Positions 38,001 through 48,507 of a stretch of DNA of 64,000 nucleotides are shown here, piece by piece. How positions within the stretch are numbered: the first letter of the stretch is position 1; each line of letters begins with the position of its first letter. This DNA is from Hydractinia symbiolongicarpus. Its lineage: Eukaryota; Cnidaria; Hydrozoa; Anthoathecata; Hydractiniidae. Location of the stretch: the NCBI RefSeq assembly GCF_029227915.1, contig NC_079886.1, positions 21,552,501-21,616,500 of the forward strand. Reading direction: 5' to 3'. Made by a program: the position numbers and the translations under genes. Below the pieces are notes generated by a model. It made no database searches, was not told the DNA's origin, and worked only from the letters and a program-made list of their open reading frames with translations.

Positions 38001-41000
38001 TTGAGCTAATTACTTTTCATCCAAATTTGAGAAAGCTTATTACTAATTTTTGTCCACGTAAAGGGTTTAATGTTCACAGGCGCAAAAGTAAATTTTACTC
38101 ACCAATACTGTATTATTTCAATAATATCTTTAAATGTTTTCCCTCCAATCAATTCTCCATTGATTGAAACAATGCGATCTCCTATTGTGGATTAAGTATT
38201 AAATGAAAGAATGTCTTTGATTACATAAAAATTCAAAATATTCACATCTTGAAAAAATGACATGTTTCAGTAGTAAAAGTGCACGATTAGAAAAACAAAT
38301 TAGGCAGCAGAAAACTAACATGCAATTGTTGACATTAGGGAAAGGAAACAGAGTACATAGCACTTTAAATTAACAAAACTACTGACACTGACCATAATTG
38401 AGAGGAAAAGAAATAATTAAATATAACATTTTACGAAATATTAACAGAGAGATATTTCAGAATAATAAATTTGAAGACCAATCACCTGTCAGTACTAATA
38501 ACTTAAAATAAGCAAATTTCTTACCACTCCTTAGGCCTGCTCGGTCAGCTGTACTTCCTGGTGTAACAGTTTTGATAAAAAAGGTGTCCAGTGGAGGAGG
38601 TTGAGCTTGAGAACTAAATGCATCATCATCCCCTGTGAGTCCTTGATCAGTCCAATAACTGTTGCGGTTAAATCCCTTAAAAAACCAAACATTCTGGCCC
38701 TTTAGTTTTAAATTCAAAAGTTACTTATTTTAAACAGGTGTAAGTCTGAAAGGTGTTTATTTTAAACAAGCCTTAGTCCAAAATGTGTTTATTTTAAACA
38801 GGTGTAAGTTCAAAAGCTGTTTATTTTCAGAAAAAGGCCAAAACTTTTCCTGGCCACCTTAAACTGAGGGCTTAATGACCCTTACGCTTATTTGGATATT
38901 GGACTTTTAAAATTAATTATCCATTTTGATTAAACTTGAGGGCCAGGGTTTTTTTAATATTTTTAGAATAATTTTAGGCTAAATTTTATACTGCTTAAAT
39001 ACATTACACACTTCCCGAATTACATATTTTAAAATAATTTTATAATTTTAATGTTTTGACTTAATCATATTCAGCATCATTGAATTGGTGTGTTTATAAA
39101 TTTTTAACTTAATCCGACAAAAATGCTGTTTTTGCCTTATTACTGTTACAGTCCAAATCTTCTTAATTTTTTACTTGTACTAATAAGCCTTGGTTTCAAG
39201 CAGAGGTCAATTACCACTAAATTAAAAAACCTGTTTAAACAGGTTGTTTGTGTGCTGTATTAATCTGAAGATTTCACATTTTATCAAGTTTTAGGTAAGA
39301 ATTTCAAAAATCACATTCATATTTTTAAAAAAGTTGGAGAAAAGCAGCGGCACATCAAAAAAAACTAATTTGAAAAAAGTGTATTGTGAGCTGAGCATAA
39401 AATTTCATGTGACACAAACAAATTATCAGAAACATCAAAAATACATGCCTGAAAATGTCCTGTTTTAAACTTATTTCAACTATGTTTTTAGGTGCTGTTT
39501 CCAGTGCAAAAATAAACAAAATAAAAGATTAAAATTCACTCTTCTTCAGCTACCCGGTTTTAGACAAAAATATGCATCAATGTTGGAATAAGTGAAAGTT
39601 CAAGGAAAAACACAGTGTATGTCAGATGTATTTCAAAAAAACATTATTTATCATTTTAGACCATATAAAACCATAAAAATGTCTTAGAGCAGGTTGGAAT
39701 TTTCTCATATCTTACCCTTTTTTTTATCTTACCACAACTTAATTTTATTAAAACTTCGTTGATCATCAGCACAGATTATATTTGGCAGTACAGCAGGGTT
39801 TTTTTTTAACATACCTTACCAGCTTTTAACGGATCATAGTCCCTCAGATCTTAATAGGATGCAAATTTAAGGGAGAGGGTATTCAAAAGTCTGGTGTGAT
39901 TGGGTCGTTTTTATTATTTGTGTAATTCATGTTTTAAAAATGGGGTGGTCAGAGCCAAATATGCAATTTTATTGTGGAGAAGCTTACAAAAGATGTATGC
40001 TACTCTTAAAGGACACGCACAGAATTTAAAAGGTACTCAGTTTCACTCGACGAAGCTAATGATTCATACCAATATGTTTGTGATGTAATAGGTAAATTCA
40101 AAGAAAATGCTTTGAAATTTGTTGGAAGTAAGTGTCATTAACTTTAAAAATTCATATTAAAAATTTAGTTTTGCTTTGTTGTAAAGTAGCAAATCATTTC
40201 CTACCTCACTGGGTCTATCATGAAAAAATCTTCAGTGGAACTTCCTAAATTATCTTACATATGTCTGAGACATTTAAAAGCATGAAATGTGTTGGGTTTC
40301 AAAGTTTAAACATACTTCTAGCCAGTAAGCAATCTGCGGATTAAGATTCTGAAAGTTATGTCTTGATAAAAGCTATAAGATAATTTTGTGATCCATGGAA
40401 TGTTCCACAAGAGGTTCACACAATTTTCATAAAAGTTGGAAAGAAAGATATAGCAATAGAAATAGTAGCAAAACTATTGGAATATGCATAAATTTTGTGT
40501 CTTTTCAATAAACCGTGAAATCCTTTTGAAATTGCCGAATCATTTGATGACACTTTACATCAGTGTACAAACTTTTTCTTTGGCTGAAGATGAAACTGAA
40601 CAGTAGAAATTTATCTTAAAACAAGATTAAGTCACTTCGAGCTGGGATAAAATACATCTGTATCACCAAAAAAAGATCACCAAACACTGTACATGCACAT
40701 AAAAACAGTATTACTTTCGCAAAAATTTGGGTATATCAAAAAATTTTTAGAAGGAATACTAGGGATTTAACAAACTATAAAAATGAAGTCAGGATCTTAT
40801 TTTTATAACAAGAAATTTCTCATACCCTATTATTATGAGAATTAATGCTGAAGATTTGTTTTGCTGGATTTATTTTTGTGAATCAATAACAAAATGTTTT
40901 GTTGGATTTAGTTTGCAAATAGTTTCCCCAGGAAAGTATTTGCAGGATTATTTTTTCTATTTTTTTTCGTTTTTTTCGGTTATGTAAAAACATAGGTAAA

Positions 41001-44000
41001 AACTTGAAAGTAACTTTGTGAACCAAATCTTAAAAGTTAGCTCTTGCGAATAGTTTTAAAAAAAATTAATCCACAATGGCAAAAAGAATGTTGAGCCAAT
41101 GGCAAGTAATTCTTCAGGAAACACAAACTTATCAAATTTATGGCTGTAAAATTAGGCAGCTTGTACATGATGTCTCGTGATCTATAGAGATAAACCAACT
41201 CTCAATAGGAATATATCATCAGCTCCATGGCACTTATTTGATAATTATAATTTATCACTCTTTTAGGAATACAGTGTGTCTGAAGTGTGATAATGACTTG
41301 TTGATATTAGGAAATAATTTTTACATTACTTTTTCTATAAATTACGTGTTATATGTTAACAACTTTGTATTATGACTGAAGATGGCCATGTTACGGCCGA
41401 AAGCTTTTACTAAATATTTGGGATGCGTCGACTTGCTTATGTTTTTCGTAGTTTCACTTTGGTGGTGAATTAAAAATTTATTTTTGGTCTCTTGTCTAGT
41501 CTTTATAAATATTTATATAATTTCTGGCGAAATGAAACTCATTTTGGTGTCGACTTTAATTCAGTTCAAAAGACTAAAATGAACCTTCAATTCAGCCTCA
41601 AAATACTCACATAAACGATTCACCAACTGAAATATTGACTCTTCTTTCGTAAAACAGTAACTAGGCATCCAATAATACGGAACTTAATTTAAGTATAATA
41701 ACTTGTGAGGGATAGATGATTTGTGTATAATTACTAACCTAATAGTGACCACTCAGCTTCACTCATAGAAATACGCTCTACTACAGGCTACTACACTCTA
41801 CTACAGCGTACTAAACCTTATTGCAGAACCCAAGACCTTCTGCACTGGAGGCAAACGCTCTACCACAAGGCCACCAGTTGGTACTACACTTTATTACAAA
41901 GAAATACGCTCTACCACAGGCTACTATGCTCTATTACTGCCTATTACACTTTACTACAAAAAAAAATGTCTCTATTACGCTTTACTGCAGGCTACTTACT
42001 ACAGCCTACTACACTTTACTACAAAAAAACACGCTCAATTATGTTCTACTTAAGGCTACAGCATTTTACTCCAGGCTACTACACTCTACTACAGCCTACT
42101 ACATTCTTCTACAGAGAAATACCCTCTGCTACAGCCTGGCACAGAAATTAACGCACTACTACACATCAGTACGAAGAATAACGCTTTACTACATTATACT
42201 AAATGGAAAGAAAGGGCCTTCTACACTCTACAACAGACATTGATGCGCTTCACTACAGTCTACAGAAAAATAGGCTTCAGGTATAGAGAAATCTACGCTA
42301 CACTAACGGGATGTTTAATATGCGTGTTGATATGGGTTGAATGGAGAGTGGAAAATAATTATCTCCATAAAGTTTACATTAGTACAGAGTTAGAAGGGAT
42401 TATGAATATGTTATCTACTTCATATTCAGGAAGTAATACTTGGACGACTTACTACTATTGCGCATGTTCAAAAGTCATTGCAAATGTGTAAAAAGTTATG
42501 GTAGATGTGCAGTTCACAGCGTTCCAATATGAAAAACTCAATGTATATACAACAAAATTTTATTACATTGGAATCTCATTACAGGTCAATGTATAAAGGC
42601 TACCTTAATTTTTTTTCATTATTTAGCAGAATGTCTATTGTAGTAAAGATAGGGTTGTGGCAGTTACCAGCCATTGATCATAACAATTTGCATGTACAAA
42701 ATTGTAGTGATGTTGGAACATAAGTCACGAATTAAAGGATTGATTATCCTTACAATGTCTAATTGATCTTAGCTGGCTAAACTAATTTTCAAGAGGAACT
42801 TGATAATTTTTTCAGTAAACACAAAAGGTACATTCTGAGTACTTTATGAGTTCGATAGTTAAGAAAATAGTCAATTAAAGTTTCTCTCTTAGTCTTTGCA
42901 TAAGAAATAAACATATTTGCCCTAGCAATTGTAAGTAGAGGTTAACTTTAAGCAGCAATCTTTCAGTCTGAAAATTAATGAAGAAATGTATCAATAAGTC
43001 AAGTAAAACGTCCACCTTGGATCTTGTTAGGCCTTAAAAATAGTTTTCTTTTGTAATATAGCTTCCAGTGGGATTCGAACATTCATGTGGTTAAAAAATC
43101 TTGCAATATAAAGCAGTGCCAATGACATCAGATGGTTCATGTGTTTGTAATGCTTGATTACAGATTTATTGAGAAGCTAATTGTACATTTATGAATGAAA
43201 AGGTTGTCAATGAGATATGTTAATTTGTAATTTTTGAATCGTCATAAAAAAGCTCAGAGATGTGAACCACATGTTAAATAGTGATCATTTTTCCACAAAG
43301 CAACATGCTACTAGATAAATCATAGGCAGTTTTGATAATGTGCCAGATACAAAATAGATGCATTGTTTTTCTTCTGTCATAATCAACGAATGTACAGTAC
43401 CGCTATCAGGAAGCCTAACATCATGTATCATGCGCGACACCCACGATCCACGATCTTTGTGCTCAAAGGTGAAATAATGCCATCGTGGGAGACGCGATCT
43501 ATCGTGTCACAATGCATCATGAGTTTAACGATCATATAAAAAATAAAATTGTGTTCGTCACGATGCAATTGTTTCACTGAAATGCTATATAATTTTTATT
43601 GCTTTAATAACAATTTAAATCAAAAGCAATTAAAAAAAGATCCCTGTATTCTCTTTTTAGTCAGTTTACATTTGTTGAAGTTTAACGACGTCTTCACATC
43701 TTAAAAATCTCAATCAAAATATACGTCCGCGATAATAATTTAGGAGAGCTTTTGCAGATCAAAGAAAAACAGAAATTTGCATAAATGAATCGTGATTTTC
43801 ATTGCGAAACTATCGTGGTTTTCATGATCCATTGCGATGAACATGATCATCACGATAGATTCGCGATCTACTATCTAATATTTTTATAATCATGACAGAC
43901 ACGATAGGATCGTGGATCGTGGGTGTCGCGCATGATACACGATCACGATGTTAGGCTTCCTGATAGCGGCACTGTAACATCAACGTTGAGATTGACATTT

Positions 44001-46381
44001 TTAACTTGTGTCATGTCGAGTTGCATACGTTACATGGTAAGGTTTGGAGTAGCAACAACACTTGTTAAACCTAGAACTTTCTCTCTTGTTAAACCTAGAA
44101 CTCTCCTCTAAGACACTCACAGCTTCTACAAAAAATGGAAAAATAGAAATAATTGGATGGAAGTATCATTCATGGTGGCAAAATTAGCAACAGAATATTT
44201 AAGTGGTTAAAAAATGCTGCGTACCAAGTAAACCAAACAATGAGTGTAGCTGTTTCTTCAAATATCGGCTTTTGTATGGGCCATATTTCATATGTTACTA
44301 AATACTACTAAAATATTCCCCCTTAGCTTTGGCAAATTATAAATAGTGAGTTTATACTGAATTTGTAAATCCAAGGCAAAGTGGAAAACACATATTTTTG
44401 GAATATGATGATTGTTCACATGCAACTGAGCCTATCCAATTGCTCTAAAAATACTGAAGGCTTTTGCTTCAATAGGGACCTTCAAATATAAACAAACCCT
44501 ACTGTTTTCAATTAATGACCAACATTTTCCAGCTTGCCTGTACACCTTATTCCATAATAATTTCCCCTGGAATAAATTCTATCTGCAACATGTGAACATT
44601 GTCTTGAAGTGTACGAACCATAAAAATGTACCTTTTCATTTTTGCTACTTGGACTTGGGCTGGGACTTGAAGCAACAGGTGGATGCACAATAAAGTATCT
44701 CAGTGTAAAGCCATAACCATCTTTCTCTCTTTCCAATGTGTATGTTTCAGGTCCCTGCCATGGTTTTGATGCCGTTGAAATCTTCCGAGAAGGTGCTTCT
44801 TGATTAATACGACGAGCATGCTATAAAAAATAAACAAAAACAATAATTTTGCAAATCCGATGTGCTTTCATAAAATGTCAGTGTCAGCATAAAATACAAT
44901 TGTCAAACATTTGGCAATTATCTGATTACTTATTTTAAAAATAACCAATATATTGACAGTTTTTGCCCAATATTTACACTGAAGTTTCAATCTTCTATCT
45001 TGCTTATTGATAAACTTTCAAGTTTGTATAGCACATATGCCTTCTAAAGATAATTTCCTCACTTCATTGAAATTTTAACAAGCAACGAAAAAAAAGTAAA
45101 GGAAAAAACTTTTCAGAGTAATTCAAAAGTTGGAATATTTAAATTACTTCTGTGTGTCTTCTTTTTAACATCAATCTGAACCAGATTTGACTTCAACAAG
45201 AAATTAAAATGCTAAAACTATATAAAACATCAGCAACAACCTCTAAAGATATTAACCAGTTATCAGCAAAGTCATTATGATAAATAAATGATAGTATATT
45301 ATTTTCCTTTAATTTTATAAATTCTATTTTAAGACATGTTTAGTTTACCTCTACAATTCCACCAGAAGAATTTAAAGACATTGTTGAAAATACATTTTAT
45401 AATCACAATTCTGTGTGATCCCTTTTCTTAGTTTTAAACTTTTACACAGGAATGACACACACATATACTGAACTGTCTGAAATATCAAAGAAAGTTTTCT
45501 TAAAAAATAACCACTATTATTTTGACTACATGTTGGTCAGATAAGGACAATGAGTTTTAAATTTAACATTTGAGTTAAAAAAAAACTTTTATGTTTGGTT
45601 TATACTGGTTTATCATTGATTTTAGATAAGGAGTACGATAGGGCAGGATTAATTAAGTTGATCTCACAAAAAAAACATGATAATTGGATTCATCTCCATA
45701 TAATATATCCTGCTCTTGCTAAAACGGATATTAAACTTATTTTAATGAATCATTTAAAGGTACAAATTTGCAAGTTTGAAATGTTTAAGACTTCCTCCAG
45801 GAGAGTTTGGTTAACCTTTTAAATGTAAATCATGCTTACACACTTCCTAAAATTTAAAAATTTAGGAGAAAGTAAGACACAATATCGTAGGAGTTTTTTT
45901 AATATTATGCAGAGAACTCTATTTCATCACTCCCTTCAGTAAATCAAACTAAAAGTTAAAAGCAATTTCTTCATCTTTAAGTAAGTTTTTGAACATTCCA
46001 AAATTTTCAACCTGCAAGATATCAACTCAATTCCAGGTATTTCAAGGAAATTTAAAGAATATGGCTATTAGGCTCCCATTATTTACTCTACCAGAGTAAA
46101 ATAAAGACAAGTCGCATAGATCTAGTAAAATTGAAGAAGTTACAAGGAGGTTGTACACCCTGTCAAATTCAAAACATGACTTCTTTATTATTGCAATACA
46201 ATCGAAACCGTGATCTAAAAATAATACTTACCACTTTCGGATTAGGAAGAAAATCAGAAAATATTGGATTACAAGTATGTTCAATATCATGAAGGGAACT
46301 TTTTAAATCAAAGTCTAATTTAGCAACATGTGCACCATTTTTACTGGTACTTTCATTCATATCCTCCAGTGAATATTTCAT
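20018..46381 (-). CDS. ARHGAP21/23-like Rho GTPase-activating protein (PDZ-PH-RhoGAP), complete
   Basis: Exons: 46381-46232 (or 45381-45349), 44820-44632, 38675-38525, 38181-38103, 28704-28650, 28380-27115, 26794-26735, 26640-26587, 26260-26051, 25912-25847, 25762-25698, 25389-25325, 25128-24998, 24919-24846, 24569-24485, 24288-24210, 23789-23626, 22908-22789, 22608-22555, 22294-22213, 22036-22014, 21781-20018. All phases fit (1661 or 1622 aa). Domains: PDZ about 73-200 (GPETYTLEREKDGYGFTLR; binding loop GYGF 85-88; DRIVSINGELIGGKT); a linker of about 440 aa with a threonine tract; PH about 651-760; RhoGAP about 832-1025 with the catalytic Arg in GIYR (residue 872, split codon) and FGPNIIRT; and a 587-aa Ser/Arg-rich tail with an amphipathic helix near 1583-1626. 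The family turns off Cdc42/RhoA at Golgi, junction and cortical membranes. The ortholog call rests on the matching PDZ start and domain order. Confidence 0.93.
23475..23532 (-). repeat. 19-bp triplicate ATTTGTACTTTTGCAAAAT
   Basis: Three nearly identical tandem copies in the ARHGAP intron just 3' of exon 23789-23626. Confidence 0.85.
25470..25660 (-). repeat. 22-bp minisatellite TCTCGCAAACGTAACTATTTTT
   Basis: About seven imperfect copies fill most of the small intron 25390-25697. A related piece (AAACGTAATTTTTTCTCG) sits in the next intron near 25290. Confidence 0.8.
27540..27660 (-). repeat. (ACA/ACG)n coding microsatellite, threonine tract
   Basis: Inside exon 28380-27115. On the coding strand ACA and ACG codons give runs of threonine interrupted by Lys, Ala, Met, Ser and Asn. 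It keeps the ARHGAP reading frame. Synonymous ACG interruptions reduce the purity of the repeat. Confidence 0.9.
29589..30180. repeat. 52-bp satellite array, 11 copies plus a partial
   Basis: Units begin at 29589, 29641, 29693 and every 52 bp to 30161. The unit starts ATTAGTAAGCGAGCCCAAAA and ends CTACATCTTCTACACAAC. Copies differ at few sites (GCCC/GCAC and CTTC/CTGC/CTGT), arranged in patterns suggesting duplication of blocks. Very high identity implies recent expansion. Not a CRISPR: there are no spacers. Confidence 0.97.
31974..32027. repeat. (AAAC)n microsatellite
   Basis: About thirteen uninterrupted AAAC units in the PDZ intron of ARHGAP. A shorter tract of the same type lies near 49735-49755. 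Confidence 0.97.
38712..38830. repeat. 32-bp tandem repeat, GTTTATTTTAAACAGGTGTAAG unit
   Basis: Nearly four copies of a 32-33 bp unit, each with GTTTATTTTAAACA followed by a GGTGTAAGT or GCCTTAGT variant. It starts within 40 bp of the splice acceptor of PDZ exon 38675-38525. Confidence 0.8.
39175..39350 (-). repeat. Interspersed repeat, copy 2
   Basis: Inverted copy of 17130-17315, with the same ordered blocks including the AACCTGTTTAAACAGGTT palindrome. Copy 1 has lost part of that palindrome. Confidence 0.75.
41765..42260 (+). repeat. Degenerate CTACTACA satellite
   Basis: Nearly 500 bp built from CTACTACA/TTACTACA words separated by short variable segments such as GAAATACGCTC and GCCTACTACACTT. 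It keeps a 140-codon open frame (41821-42243) purely because of its repeat content. It surrounds a tRNA-like piece. Confidence 0.75.
41822..41877 (-). other. tRNA-derived SINE-like fragment
   Basis: The minus strand reads as a tRNA-like 5' half (TTGTGGTAGAGCGTTTGCC, A-box) followed by CAGTGCAGAAGGTCTTGGGTTC, resembling the truncated B box of metazoan tRNA-derived SINE heads. The sequence after GGGTTC diverges. Fragmentary. Confidence 0.5.
43395..43974. mobile_element. 580-bp non-autonomous DNA transposon (Tc1/mariner-type ends)
   Basis: Long terminal inverted repeats of about 60 bp start CAGTGCCGCTATCAGGAAGC and extend through GCGCGACACCCACGATCC. The right arm carries a 10-bp insertion (GATCGTGATC-type). 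Flanked on both sides by TA, the usual Tc1/mariner target duplication. The interior has many ATCGTG/CACGAT words and no transposase. Confidence 0.85.
45349..45381 (-). other. Alternative first coding exon B of the ARHGAP gene
   Basis: ATG followed by 10 codons (MSLNSSGGIVE), then a GTAAAC donor in phase 0, matching the acceptor of exon 44820-44632. No acceptor AG lies just upstream of the ATG, so it looks like a first exon rather than an internal one. Would yield a protein 39 residues shorter than isoform A. Confidence 0.6.
46232..46381 (-). other. Alternative first coding exon A of the ARHGAP gene
   Basis: Fifty codons from ATG (MKYSLEDMNESTSKNG...) with a strong GTAAGT donor, phase 0. The sequence is acidic and Ser/Asn-rich, as in ARHGAP21 N-termini before the PDZ. 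Splices in frame to the same acceptor as exon B. Confidence 0.65.
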
Positions 46382-48507
46382 GTTTATGTAAGAACACTAC
46401 AAATAATCATGTACTCCCATCAACACATTTTTGTTCTATCTGATCTGAGGAGGAGCAGATAAAGGGGCACTTGTGCTACAGATCATTGATACAACTGGAT
46501 TAAAAAGTTCAACTTTGCAAAATATCCTTCTAGATAAACCCAAAATCTGGAACATAATTAATCCATCAATAACATTTCCAGTTAAATTGAACAAAATTTC
46601 ACCAAAAAAATTGAGTTATCTTTTAAATTCACTTTAAAGAATGTTGTTTTTAAAATTGAACTTCTTAACTCAAGAAAAAACACTGTCATCATTGAGTAGA
46701 ATTGATTACTAAAAATTCTAACAATGATTGGCAAAGTACTTAGATTAAGTAGCTTGTGGTTTTGTTTTAGAAGGGTTTTAATTCAAATTGTGGCATCAAC
46801 ATAATGGGAAAATGATTACAACAAGAAAGTATGTAATATAACACCTAAATTTAAAAAGAGGGTGCAATCAACATCATGTGATTTGCACCACATGTTAAAA
46901 TAATCATTTGTCTTCACTAACTTAAAACCCTGCACGAAAGACTTTAAGGTAGCTTGTCACGTATAAGTGACAATATTTACTATAATAATAAAATAATTTT
47001 ACTTTTCCTCAATATTTTGCAACATAAATACTGATAAGTCTCATGCTTGGGGTCACAGAAACCATATTAATTTATCTTTTCCCACTGTTGCAACAATACA
47101 AGTAAGATGCTTTTTATTGCACTATCCCTTTTATCTGTTACGTATATTTCTTAAAAAAAATCTGCAGAAAATGTCCTAATAAAGTTAAATTTCAAACACA
47201 AAGTAAAACTGTAAGTTGTTGTTTTATTGTTAAAGTGGGACTTTGTTAACATCAGTCTATAGTTTTAAAATGAAATAAAAAAAATTATACATATAGTCTT
47301 TTAAAAGCTATTAATTCTTCAGGTATCGGAAATATGTCCAGTTTGTAAAAATAACAAATGTAAATATTATCTGCAGTAGAAATAATATTAACAACAAAAA
47401 CAATAGTAATTGACTCCCACGGGTAACTCTTCTTTCACTTAGGCCTGCTGTTACACGTACAGTCATGTTCATGTGGGTATAATATATAAAAATGAAGAGA
47501 CTGCCTGTTAACTTAAGTACCTGTCATAAAAATTAGAAAGAACATTACAAAAAACCATCTGAACAATTTACAGTTTTTATTATTTCCCAAAGAACATCAT
47601 TAAATTCCCAATGTCTTCAATTTAAACCTTATAAGGAATAAAGTGATTAGTTACTCATTCTAACTAAAGCAGCGATGCAAAAGGTGATCCAGTGTGTAGT
47701 AGACAAAAATGTTGTAAGCCAAAATAACAAAAATCATCTCATAAGGTTCTTTTTCTTAAGCATTAACATGCTGTTCATATTTTTCCTGTTTTTAATTGTA
47801 GCTAAAATTAAATTTGGGTACTGCCAGTACTAACTACCAGTGAAATAGAGATATACAAAGACTTGTTTGACTTATTACATGAGCCTTCAGTCCAAAAGAG
47901 GTTACCATGACTTATCACAACAGATTAAACTGTAGCGAACAATAAAAAGTAGACAGTTTATGAAAGGAGAACCAAAAACACATGTTGAGATGTTACGTCC
48001 TATGTGCAACTACTGAAAAAGTTAATGGAAGTTAAGTGTCATACAGATGAACTTAATTCACCCAATGATTTTACTCCTTATAAACAAACGATAAACTTTA
48101 ATTCACATTCAAAATTTCATATAATGCACTTTTTCTGTAAAACCCGATAAAATCTTTTTTCCTCATTTGACTTTGCCTAAAGGGGATTCATTTTTAGTAG
48201 GGAATAAATTTTGTGGATCAGCAGCTTGAAGTTAAATTTTAAAAAAAATTGATTTATATTTAAAATTTTTATGTAGTAAAATAGACCTCCATATATCCAA
48301 CTTAAATTTCATGTCATTTTGGTCTTGAGAATAAACTTCTACACAAACCATGTAGAAAAATAATATTTAATTTTAATAATTTCAAACGATGAAGGTGATT
48401 TACACTACATGAAGTCCATTTCCCCTAGGTCTAAATCTTTGTAACATCCGTACTGAGGAACTAGTTAATAGCAAGAAATTTGGTAATAGCGAGAAGTTTT
48501 AAATCTA

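Larger units (their letters stand above)
28705..38102 (-). other. 9.4-kb ARHGAP intron splitting the PDZ domain
   Basis: Separates the exon ending IIEIIQYC from the exon TGDLKVGVVPRNEDILQ. Joining them across the intron restores a continuous PDZ, so no exon is missing. Contains the 52-bp array (29589-30180), an (AAAC)n tract (31974-32027) and otherwise AT-rich sequence. Open frames at 30651-30869 and 33395-33646 do not fit the phase. Confidence 0.8.
38676..44631 (-). other. 6-kb ARHGAP intron rich in repeats
   Basis: Lies between the GYGFTL PDZ exon and the next PDZ exon. Holds a 32-bp tandem repeat (38712-38830), the inverted interspersed copy (39175-39350), a possible LINE-end motif (41374-41410), a TACTACA-type satellite with a tRNA-like piece (41765-42260), and a 580-bp TIR element (43395-43974). 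Confidence 0.75.

Noticed and set aside
41821-42243. 140-codon plus frame
   Set aside because: Coded by the CTACTACA satellite; composition is pure repeat.
43060-43085. GTTCGAATCCC on the minus strand as a tRNA B box
   Set aside because: No A box or acceptor pairing at the right distance; likely chance or a tiny SINE relic.
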